Part shown: one piece after another, positions 41,710 to 49,373 of the stretch
Position numbering within the stretch: the first letter of the stretch is position 1
Layout: each line of letters begins with the position of its first letter
DNA from: JBBQNJ01 sp038329845
GTDB taxonomy: Bacteria; Planctomycetota; Phycisphaerae; Tepidisphaerales; Tepidisphaeraceae
DNA: 64,000 nucleotides
Reading direction: 5' to 3'
NCBI GenBank assembly: GCA_038329845.1
Contig: JBBQNJ010000009.1
Coordinates: 1 to 64,000 of the forward strand
Position numbers and translations under genes: made by a program
Notes under the pieces: model-generated
The model's database searches: none
Seen by the model: the letters and a program-made list of their open reading frames with translations, nothing else
Told to the model about the DNA's origin: nothing

Positions 41710-42477
41710 TCAGGCGTTCTTGCCCGTCGCCGCAACCTCGGTGCCTTCGGCGACTTGGCCGTCCCCGCGGAACATCGGGCATTCCAAGCTCGTCAGCAGT
41801 TGATCCACCCAGGCGTTGGAGAAATTCCCTTTCTTCACCGATTCGAAGTAGTCGGCGTTGGATTCCTTGTGCGACTGAAGCCGCCCGAGCAGTTCGGCGG
41901 CGATCGCCTGGGGAACGACGACCAATCCGGCCGCGTCGCCGACGATCAAGTCGCCGGGATTGACCACCACCCCGCCGCAGCAGATCGGGAAATTGATCTC
42001 GCCAGGGCCGCGATGCAGCGGCCCGATCGGCGTGGTGCCGCGAGCGAAGACCGGCAGGTCCAGCTCCTGGATGCTCGGCAGGTCGCGCACCAGCCCATCG
42101 ACCACGAACGCCTGCACGCCGCGATGACGAGCCTTGGTCGAGATCAGGTCGCCCAGCACCGCGTTGAGGCGCGAGGCGCCGGCGTCGATGATCACCACGT
42201 CGCCCGGCTCGAAGATGTCAAGCGACTTGTGAACCATCAGGTTGTCGCCGGGAAACACCTTCACCGTGCAGGCCGGCCCGCAAATCTGGTGATGCGGCGC
42301 CGTCAGCAGCCGGATATCCGGATCGACCGCGTAGAGCCGGTTGAGCAGGTCGGAAATATCCGGCGTGGGAAACTGTTTGAACTGCTCGGCGAGTTCGCGC
42401 GAAGGGCGCGGAAAATCGGTGCGGACGCGGAATCCAGGTCCGGCGTGAAGATGAGCGGATCGGGGTTTGCTGGCCAT
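41710..42477 (-). CDS. RraA-like / HMG-aldolase-fold protein
   Basis: A 255-aa protein of the RraA/4-hydroxy-4-methyl-2-oxoglutarate aldolase family. Diagnostic segments are FPTPDISDLLNRL, PGDNLMVHKSLDIFEPGDVV, and GVQAFVVDGLVRDLPSI with an R-D pair, then PVFARGTTPIG. Members either cleave pyruvate from hydroxy-oxo acids or act as RNase E inhibitors; aldolase-type activity is more likely here because the next upstream gene encodes a beta-hydroxyacid dehydrogenase. ATG 42477 has AAGGAG about 7 nt upstream; an upstream frame to 42597 overlaps the previous gene. Confidence 0.82.
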   Translation of the reverse strand: MASKPRSAHLHAGPGFRVRTDFPRPSRELAEQFKQFPTPDISDLLNRLYAVDPDIRLLTAPHHQICGPACTVKVFPGDNLMVHKSLDIFEPGDVVIIDAGASRLNAVLGDLISTKARHRGVQAFVVDGLVRDLPSIQELDLPVFARGTTPIGPLHRGPGEINFPICCGGVVVNPGDLIVGDAAGLVVVPQAIAAELLGRLQSHKESNADYFESVKKGNFSNAWVDQLLTSLECPMFRGDGQVAEGTEVAATGKNA

Positions 42478-42500
42478 GACGACTCCTTGCGCCGGATTGC

Positions 42501-43424
42501 TCAGGCGCGGGTTAGGTTCATTGGGGACCTCGCCGGTGCCGTGCCGGCGAGAAATCCGTTCTCGGTACAAAATTGGATCAGCCCCGCGGCGGTCCACCCA
42601 TCGGGCGGTGCCGGGGGAAACGTCTGTTGTGCCAAGGCCTCGTGCATCGCCCTGACCGCCGGGATCACCAGCGCGGTCTTAACGCATCGGGCCGAGGTCT
42701 CTTCCAGTTCGGCCATCTCCACGGCTCGGCGGACGGCGTGGCGGGCGTAGGTCGGGACCATGCGGTCTACCAACTCGCCCAACCCGGGGTAAATCCTGCG
42801 CGTCTGAGCCATAAAGGGTTCGAGCATGGCTTTGGAATCGGCCAATATCCCCAGCTCCAGGAACAGAGCGCACACGCCCTTGGAAAGCCCGGCCAGCAGC
42901 ATCTTCATCGCCGAGGCGGCACCCGGCGTAGGGCCAAGCCGTTCGACCCGCATCCCCGGCTCGAAAAGCCGCCCGACCTCATCGGCGCGGGCACCGCTGA
43001 CGAACAGGGTGGCGCTTCGAGTCAGATTCACCGCCAACCCGTTGATCGACGCATCGACGAAATCGACCCCCGCTCGCCCCGCCGCGACGTTGATGCGCTC
43101 GATGGCCTCGGGTCCGACCGAGTTGGCATCGACGTAGATCAGCCGCGCCGGACGCGATTTCACCGCGTCGAAGCACTCGTCGGCGACCACCTCGGCCGCG
43201 TCCGGAGTCACCAGGGAGATCAGCACGTCGCAACCCCGCACCACCGCCTCGAGCGAATCGACCGTCTCCAGCCCCAATTGCTCGCAGCGCCGCCGCGTTG
43301 CGCTGCCGCGATGCTCGACAGTGGTGATGACCCGGTGCCCCGCCGCCCGCAGTAACAACGCCACGGCGGCGCCCAGTTCACCGGGATACAACACGCCGAC
43401 CGTCGGTTTGGGATCGAGAGTCAT
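42501..43424 (-). CDS. NAD(P)-dependent beta-hydroxyacid dehydrogenase with DUF1932 C-terminus
   Basis: A 307-aa two-domain dehydrogenase. The N-terminal Rossmann domain starts VGVLYPGELGAAVALLLRAAG and resembles 6-phosphogluconate/3-hydroxyisobutyrate dehydrogenases, with NSVGPEAIERI and DASINGLAVNLTRSATLFVS. The helical second domain (SAMKMLLAGLSKGVCALF onward) matches DUF1932. The ATG at 43424 overlaps the stop of the ligase gene by four bases. Its place between an O-antigen ligase and an RraA-like aldolase suggests the pair makes or degrades a small hydroxy-acid substituent, which is speculative. Confidence 0.8.
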   Translation of the reverse strand: MTLDPKPTVGVLYPGELGAAVALLLRAAGHRVITTVEHRGSATRRRCEQLGLETVDSLEAVVRGCDVLISLVTPDAAEVVADECFDAVKSRPARLIYVDANSVGPEAIERINVAAGRAGVDFVDASINGLAVNLTRSATLFVSGARADEVGRLFEPGMRVERLGPTPGAASAMKMLLAGLSKGVCALFLELGILADSKAMLEPFMAQTRRIYPGLGELVDRMVPTYARHAVRRAVEMAELEETSARCVKTALVIPAVRAMHEALAQQTFPPAPPDGWTAAGLIQFCTENGFLAGTAPARSPMNLTRA

Positions 43425-44845
43425 TGTGATCCTCGCGGGTTGGGGTGTTGATCCGTTCTCGCGCCCGGATCCCGCCGCGGAAAGCGGCGAACCGCGATCT
43501 CGCTGACTTCCGACGCCGGCTCTTCACCCGGCTTGCAAATCATCGGCCACACCGTCATCCAGCCCAGGGCCAGCCATTGCGGCAGCAATTGCTCGTAGCT
43601 GGTCGTCAATGTCACCCCCAGCAGCCAGACGGCGGCGAACCCCATGAACACCACCCCGCGCCCGGCGACCTGCCAGGTCTTCAGCAGATACAACCCCGTG
43701 CCGAACAGCACGAGCATCCCGATGATCCCGGTGTCGTAGCCGTAGCTGAGGATCACGCTCCAGACCGCCTCGAGCCGCGCCGATTCGTAGATGGCGACGG
43801 CGGTCATGCCCGGACCCATGCCCAGCAGGATCGTCCAGAAATCGCCGCTTACCATCAATTGCAGGCCCAGCCAGAGCGAGTTGGCGCGATCCTCCCATGA
43901 ACTGTTGCCCAGTTCCGACGCGCCGCCGAGTCGATCGGCCATCGCCCAGGTTGCGGCCCAGAGGACTGCGGGAAGGATGATCCCAAGCCCGGCGGTGAAG
44001 ATGATCGACGTACGGACGGTGGCGCGGGCGCGGGTGAGCCAGATCACCACGAATCCCAGCAGCGCCAGCACCGTCAAGGCCGAATGTCCCGAGCGTGAGA
44101 CCAGCATCAGCGCCAAGGCGCCGGCGGCGGCCAGGGCGAACAGCTTGCGTTGCCATGGCGCCGGCGCGGTGCGCAGCTTTACCAATCCCAGCAGCTCGGC
44201 GACCCAGAACAACACCCACGGCGCCAGCGAACTGGTCATCGCCGACGGCTCGGGAAACAGCCCGAAGGGCCGCTGGATGTAGCGAGCGATGATGTCGGCG
44301 TTTTCCTTGACACTGAGAAACGAAACGTTCTCGTACAGCTCGAGCATCGGAAACGCCCCGCCGGTCGAGAAGGCGTAGAACTGCCACGCTCCCACCGCCG
44401 TGTGCAGCAGCGTCGCCAGCGCCATCCCGGTGAGCATCGCCAGCGAATACCGCGGCGACCAGAGCTGCGCCGCCAGCATGGCGATGGCCGAGATCCCCCA
44501 GGCGATCATTGTCTTGAGGCTGACCATCGCGTCGCCGCGCCCGCTCGCCGCCACCCACAACGCCGACAGCGCCAAAGGCATCATCAGCATCGGGTAAAGG
44601 AAGAACGGACGGCGCGACCAGCTCATCATCAGCACCGGCAGCACCATCACCGCCGTGATTACGTTGCCAAGCTGGATCGCCGTGGCGTTGCCGATCGCCA
44701 TGGCCGGATAAGGCAGAAAGCAGGCGAAGGCCATCCCGCCGGCGAGCAACGGCAGCCAGCGCGACGCATCGTCGGGATCGAGCCCCCGGGGCATCGCCCG
44801 CGCCGGCGTCGGCGGGAGCAGAGGTTGTCGCATCCGCGCAATCAT
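43421..44845 (-). CDS. O-antigen ligase-like polysaccharide polymerase/ligase
   Basis: A 474-aa integral membrane protein with roughly 11-12 predicted helices and a large loop between helices 9 and 10, the WaaL/Wzy-like (Wzy_C) architecture. The loop is around AIYESARLEAVWSVILSYG, preceded by GMGPGMTA. It is expected to polymerise or attach the exopolysaccharide repeat on the outer leaflet. The start ATG 44845 lies 5 bp after the upstream gene's stop; a longer frame to 44974 is low-complexity antisense. The short cytoplasmic tail is Arg/Pro-rich. Confidence 0.82.
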   Translation of the reverse strand: MIARMRQPLLPPTPARAMPRGLDPDDASRWLPLLAGGMAFACFLPYPAMAIGNATAIQLGNVITAVMVLPVLMMSWSRRPFFLYPMLMMPLALSALWVAASGRGDAMVSLKTMIAWGISAIAMLAAQLWSPRYSLAMLTGMALATLLHTAVGAWQFYAFSTGGAFPMLELYENVSFLSVKENADIIARYIQRPFGLFPEPSAMTSSLAPWVLFWVAELLGLVKLRTAPAPWQRKLFALAAAGALALMLVSRSGHSALTVLALLGFVVIWLTRARATVRTSIIFTAGLGIILPAVLWAATWAMADRLGGASELGNSSWEDRANSLWLGLQLMVSGDFWTILLGMGPGMTAVAIYESARLEAVWSVILSYGYDTGIIGMLVLFGTGLYLLKTWQVAGRGVVFMGFAAVWLLGVTLTTSYEQLLPQWLALGWMTVWPMICKPGEEPASEVSEIAVRRFPRRDPGARTDQHPNPRGSQ

Positions 44846-44850
44846 CGAGT

Positions 44851-46110
44851 TCACATCCACAAGGCGCTGGCCACGGCACAGGACGCCGTCGCGGCGGCGT
44901 TCGTCACCGCGTCGCCCGCGGCGCTGGTCGCGCCGCGATACCCGTCCATCGTCGCGGCCGCCATTCGGCTCCACGAGTAATAATCGCGGGCCGCATCGAT
45001 CGCCCGTGCGATCGACTGGCGCGATGCGCCCGATTCCAGCTCGCGCACCGCCGCGCTCAACGCCTCGGGAGTCGCGGCCGAAAAACTAGTCCCAATCCCG
45101 AAGCGCTCGAGTAAATCCCGAAGCCCTCCCACCTCCGCCGCCACCACCGGCGTCGAGTGCGCCAGGGCCATGAACACCACCCCGCTCTGGGCGCTGAAAT
45201 CGGCCGTGTACGGCAATGCGATGGCGCTATGGGACGCGAAAAGCGGGGCGATCTCTTCTTCGCCCAGGAACCGGGCCTCGAGGTTGATCTTGATCCCGCG
45301 CCGTCGAAGCGCCTCGATCCGCGGCATCACCTCGGTACGAAAATAGTCCGGTTCGATCGGCTCGCCGGCGATCGTGAACTCATAATCCGGCAACGATTCG
45401 GCCGCCCGCAGCAGCAAATCCAGCCCCTTGTTGCGGCGGATGCATCCGAAAAACAACAGCTTCTTCCACGACAGCCGCTCTTCCACGCTGATCGGCGCCG
45501 AGGGGTGATCGACTGTCCAGACCCCGTGCGGGGTGACATAAATCGGAGGATGCCGACCGTTCAAAAACCGCTTGAGCTCCTCGGCCAATCGTTCGGTATG
45601 CACGAATAGCCCATCACACATCCGGGACGCCCGGCGGATATACAAATGCACCAGTTTCTTCGGTGTCAGCGGCGGATACGAATGCGGTACGATGTTGTGA
45701 ACCGTGTAAAAAATCTTTTTCCCCTGCCGGCGAATCGCACGGAACAACGGCCCGGCAAGTGAAGGCGTCCACTCCTGAAAATGCACGATCTTGATGTCCG
45801 GACGAGTCGCCAGCCAGCGCGCGAAAAACAAATCGCGCCGGGGATAGTACGTCGCCCGGCTGAAAAACCAGTGCGCCGGCGTGCGGAACGACTTGCGATG
45901 ATGCAGGATCGGCAGAATCCGATGGATCGGATACGCATCACTCAGAAACGTCGGCGAGAGGTCCTGGCACGTCACCAGTTCAACATCCACGTCCCGATCG
46001 GGATGCCGCGCCATCGCATGCATCAATTCCGACGTGTAACGAGGATGTCCCCCCAACGAGGATGGGGTGAACATGCAGAGAACCGGCTTTTTTCGGGCGG
46101 AATCACTCAT
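44851..46110 (-). CDS. Glycosyltransferase family 4
   Basis: A 419-aa cytoplasmic GT-B glycosyltransferase. The C-terminal donor domain has KKLLFFGCIRRNKGLDLLLR (family 4 G-x-x-x-x-x-K-G), YEFTIAGEPIEPDYF, then a E-x(7)-E-like region (IALPYTADFSAQSGVVFMAL) and TPVVAAEVGGLRDLL. The acceptor half starts PVLCMFTPSSLGGHPRYTSEL. ATG 46110 is 2 bp after the flippase stop; a much longer in-frame reading upstream is antisense to the flippase. This is the only glycosyltransferase in the operon. Confidence 0.88.
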   Translation of the reverse strand: MSDSARKKPVLCMFTPSSLGGHPRYTSELMHAMARHPDRDVDVELVTCQDLSPTFLSDAYPIHRILPILHHRKSFRTPAHWFFSRATYYPRRDLFFARWLATRPDIKIVHFQEWTPSLAGPLFRAIRRQGKKIFYTVHNIVPHSYPPLTPKKLVHLYIRRASRMCDGLFVHTERLAEELKRFLNGRHPPIYVTPHGVWTVDHPSAPISVEERLSWKKLLFFGCIRRNKGLDLLLRAAESLPDYEFTIAGEPIEPDYFRTEVMPRIEALRRRGIKINLEARFLGEEEIAPLFASHSAIALPYTADFSAQSGVVFMALAHSTPVVAAEVGGLRDLLERFGIGTSFSAATPEALSAAVRELESGASRQSIARAIDAARDYYSWSRMAAATMDGYRGATSAAGDAVTNAAATASCAVASALWM

Positions 46111-46112
46111 CG

Positions 46113-47627
46113 TCAAGGGATCTCCATCAATGACGACGCCGCCATCAGGGGCGCCGAGGGTTCCAATTTCGACCGGCGAAACATCCGCATCCCGCGGCGG
46201 ATCACGCCCTGGCGCAATTCCATGAAATCCAACCCCATCAACATGGTGCCATAAATCCCCGCACCCAGCGCAATCTGCACCCCCAACGCCGCAGCCCCCA
46301 ATGTCCATCGAAACGGATAGAGCGCTACGGCCATCACGATGCAGGCCAATGCCACCCGTGCGGCGTCGCCAAATGGGAACGGCATGACGAGATAGCGTCG
46401 CCCGATCCAAACCGTCGCCACGATCGCCAGCACGTATGCCGCGATCGACGCGACGATCGCGCCGTTCAATCCCCACGCGGGGATCGCCAATAAGTTCAGT
46501 CCCACGTTCAGCACCGCCGCCGCCAGAACAATCCACACCTGGAGAATCGTTCGATGCACGAACTGAAACGCGGCGTCGAAATGGAACGCCTTCATTCCCG
46601 CGATGAACGTTCCCAGTCCCATCAGCGGCATGACCCGAAGCGCCGCTTCGCGGAATTCCTCGCCTAGAAAGCTGTGGGCGATGCCCGGAGTCAATACCGC
46701 CAGGCCCGTCACGCACGGGGCACCCACCGCCAGTAGCAGCGAGGCGTTGTGGCGCATCTGTTCCCGCGCCGCCGCCGGGCCTTCCTTTTCCCAGGCGTGT
46801 ACCGCCAGCGGGAAGATCGCCATCGAAACAACGACCATGACGAGCATCAAGGTCTGAGAAGTAAAATCGACGGCGACCGACCACAAGCCCGCAGCGCCCT
46901 CCCCGAGCATTCCGGCGATCAAAAATCGGTCGCTGCTGAAGATCACCGCCGTGAGGGCCACGGTCATGGCCACGGGAATCCCATAATGGGCCAGGCGCCG
47001 CAAGACCTCGCGGTCGATGCGTGGGCGAATGCCCGCCCAGTCGCGCGGATAGGCCATCGCCGACGCCGCCAGCAGCCCGGCGCCCAGTCCGGCGAACGGT
47101 CCCCACCAGCCCCAGCCGATCCTCACCAGTGCCACGCCCAGCACGATCGCCACCCCCGAGCGGATCACCTGCATCCACATGTAGCGCCACGGCTGGATCG
47201 TTCCTCGGGCATATTCACAGCACAGATCGAACGCCCCCTGCGCCGCCGTCAGGCCCCAACTGGCCAGGATCGCCCCACGCCAGACCGGCCCGATCGGCAG
47301 GCTCGCCACCAGGCCACTGATCACACCCAGCACCGCCACCACCACCAGCGTGCTACCGATCAGCGTTGCCTTCAGCCGGGTCACATCCGCGCTGTAGGCG
47401 GGCAAAAACCTGACCAGCGACAACCGCATCCATTGCAGCAGTAGCGAATTGAGCAACCCCGCCGTTGCCAGGACCAGGGCATATCGTCCATACTCCGCCG
47501 GATCGAGAAGCCGGCTGAATACCGGGATCATCAAGAATGCGACGATCCCCGGCAGCCCTCGCGCCAACAGGTAGATCGCAGTCTGCGATAGAGCATTTTT
47601 CCCGTCCCGACCCATCAGCCCAGCCAC
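46113..47627 (-). CDS. Wzx-type polysaccharide flippase
   Basis: A 504-aa inner membrane protein with about 12-14 predicted helices, typical of MOP/Wzx flippases that move undecaprenyl-linked repeats across the membrane. Family features are the N-terminal IYLLARGLPGIVAFLMIPVF with S-R-L-L-D-P-A-E-Y-G-R-Y, a characteristic Wzx pattern. The second half contains FSSDRFLIAGMLGEGAAGLW. ATG 47627 or 47615 are possible starts. It follows the sugar-phosphate transferase gene after 98 bp of AT-rich repeat. Confidence 0.87.
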   Translation of the reverse strand: MAGLMGRDGKNALSQTAIYLLARGLPGIVAFLMIPVFSRLLDPAEYGRYALVLATAGLLNSLLLQWMRLSLVRFLPAYSADVTRLKATLIGSTLVVVAVLGVISGLVASLPIGPVWRGAILASWGLTAAQGAFDLCCEYARGTIQPWRYMWMQVIRSGVAIVLGVALVRIGWGWWGPFAGLGAGLLAASAMAYPRDWAGIRPRIDREVLRRLAHYGIPVAMTVALTAVIFSSDRFLIAGMLGEGAAGLWSVAVDFTSQTLMLVMVVVSMAIFPLAVHAWEKEGPAAAREQMRHNASLLLAVGAPCVTGLAVLTPGIAHSFLGEEFREAALRVMPLMGLGTFIAGMKAFHFDAAFQFVHRTILQVWIVLAAAVLNVGLNLLAIPAWGLNGAIVASIAAYVLAIVATVWIGRRYLVMPFPFGDAARVALACIVMAVALYPFRWTLGAAALGVQIALGAGIYGTMLMGLDFMELRQGVIRRGMRMFRRSKLEPSAPLMAASSLMEIP

Positions 47628-47639
47628 CCTTTTTCAGCC

Positions 47640-47725
47640 CGCGTCCGGCTCGCCGCAAAATCCAGATCCAAATCTCGAATTTCAGATCTCAGATTTCAGC
47701 TTTCAAATCTCAGATCTCCCAATTC
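47640..47725. repeat. AT-rich low-complexity CTGAGATTTGAAAT-type tract
   Basis: Imperfect direct copies of TTTCAGATCTCAGA- and TTTCAAATCTCAGATCTC-like strings fill the gap between the sugar-transferase and flippase genes. A similar tract occurs near 24.85 kb. Composition differs sharply from the surrounding GC-rich genes. Confidence 0.6.
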
Positions 47726-49300
47726 CTAATACGCTCCCTGACGTTTGATCAATGCCACGAACGTCTTGGCCAAAATATAGATATCCAGCCACGGCGACCA
47801 GTGCCGGGTATAGAACTCATCCAGCCTCACCCGGTCGTCATAACTCACATCGTTGCGGCCCGAAACCTGCCACAGTCCGGTGATCCCCGGCTTAACTGTC
47901 GTGTAGCGCGGAAACGCCGAGCCGTAGCGCACGATCTCCGAAGTCACGATCGGCCGCGGTCCGACGATGCTCATGTCGCCGCGCAGCACGTTCCAAATCT
48001 GCGGCAGCTCATCCAGACTGGTCATTCGCAAAAGCTTGCCCACCCGCGTGACCCGCGGATCGTCGCGCAACTTCTGATCCCGGTCCCACTCATCGCGGGC
48101 CCCCGCCACCCGCTCGAGGTAGTCGCGCAGAATCTTATCCCCGTCCACATGCATCGTCCGGAACTTCCAGGCGGTAAACATCCGCCCGTGACGCCCGATC
48201 CGCTTATGTCCGAAAAACGCCGGCCCGCCGCCCCCGAGTTTGATCAGAATCGGAATAATGCAAAAAATCGGCAGAGTCATCGTCAAGGCGACGAGTGCCA
48301 CCGTCAGATCGATGAATCGCTTGACGATTTGCAGCGTGGCCATCATCAGCCCGTTGCGCATCTCGATCCCGCTGAGCCGCCCGGTGTTTCTCGCCGCTCC
48401 CCAGAACGTCGGCAGCGTCGAGGCATCGCTTAGCACCAGCAGATGCGGCACCAGTTCGCTAAACGAATCCAGCAGTTCCGAAGCCTCGCCCGAGCGCAGT
48501 TCCGGCAGGGAAATGACCGCATGACGGATTCCCTCGGCCCGCACCATCGATCGAAGCGTGGCCGGATCATTGACAACAGGCATGATCGACGCCCGCAGGA
48601 TGCCCTGGGGATCATTGATCAGGCTCGGCCGCAACCCGGATCGCGGACAATCCAGAAGAGTCTGCGCCAAGGTCGTAGCGCCATGCCCAACGCCAACCAC
48701 CAGGGTGGGGTATCCCCACCAGCGGCGCTGGGAGCATACCGCCCGGGCGACGGTCCGGAGCATCGGCACCAACGAGACCACCGCGGCCCACGCGAAAAAG
48801 CACCAAATCCCCAAGGGCCAGGAGACCATCGCGCCGATCCCCGCGGCCAACATCGCCAGCGTGGTGATCTGCGTGATCTGGCGCAGCTCCATCACCGGGT
48901 GAATCCAGATTTCCGAGTAAAGCTGGGTCAGCCAGTAGGCCGCCAGCAGGGGCAACATCACGATCGGCGCGCCCCAACCGTGCAACGGTCCTTGAACACC
49001 CACCAGCCAGCGGGTCAAACTCTCGGCAATGATGCCCGCCAGCGCCAGGCCCACCACGTCGGCGATCACGATCGGCGCCGTGGTCCGAATCGCCCGCAGC
49101 ATCCCCTGGCGGACGGTATGCAACGCCGATGTCCCGCCTTCGTGCATCAGATCATCGACAACGCCCGGCGACAAATCCCGACGCAGCAGCCCCACCACCG
49201 CCGCCGGATCCGCTATGTGCGGCGACTGCATCAGTTGGTCCAGCGCATCGAGGCTCATGCCCACTTCAAGCTCGTTCTGAAAAACACCAGTCGCACTCAT
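47726..49300 (-). CDS. Polyprenyl-phosphate sugar-1-phosphate transferase (WbaP/WcaJ-like)
   Basis: A 524-aa inner membrane initiating enzyme that transfers a sugar phosphate from a nucleotide sugar to undecaprenyl phosphate. An N-terminal multi-helix part (about 80-190) precedes a CoA-binding-like cytosolic part, then the catalytic bacterial sugar transferase domain: IKRFIDLTVALVALTMT, TAWKFRTMHVD, then SLDELPQIWNVLRGDMSIVG followed by PRPI and PGITGLWQVSGRN. ATG 49300 has GGAGG nearby. It is the second gene of the operon, 73 bp after the chain-length regulator. Sugar specificity (glucose or galactose) is not predictable here. Confidence 0.9.
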   Translation of the reverse strand: MSATGVFQNELEVGMSLDALDQLMQSPHIADPAAVVGLLRRDLSPGVVDDLMHEGGTSALHTVRQGMLRAIRTTAPIVIADVVGLALAGIIAESLTRWLVGVQGPLHGWGAPIVMLPLLAAYWLTQLYSEIWIHPVMELRQITQITTLAMLAAGIGAMVSWPLGIWCFFAWAAVVSLVPMLRTVARAVCSQRRWWGYPTLVVGVGHGATTLAQTLLDCPRSGLRPSLINDPQGILRASIMPVVNDPATLRSMVRAEGIRHAVISLPELRSGEASELLDSFSELVPHLLVLSDASTLPTFWGAARNTGRLSGIEMRNGLMMATLQIVKRFIDLTVALVALTMTLPIFCIIPILIKLGGGGPAFFGHKRIGRHGRMFTAWKFRTMHVDGDKILRDYLERVAGARDEWDRDQKLRDDPRVTRVGKLLRMTSLDELPQIWNVLRGDMSIVGPRPIVTSEIVRYGSAFPRYTTVKPGITGLWQVSGRNDVSYDDRVRLDEFYTRHWSPWLDIYILAKTFVALIKRQGAY

Positions 49301-49373
49301 GGCTTCTTCCCTCCGGCCTGGGCCGGCGCTCCTTGAAAACTTCAACCCACGTCGAGATGACGACAATTCTCGC

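Noticed and set aside
46113..47190. N-terminal extension of the GT4 glycosyltransferase by about 360 residues
   Set aside because: The extension is antisense-free but in a different frame of the flippase gene and is Gly/Arg low complexity; the glycosyltransferase fold begins at 46110.
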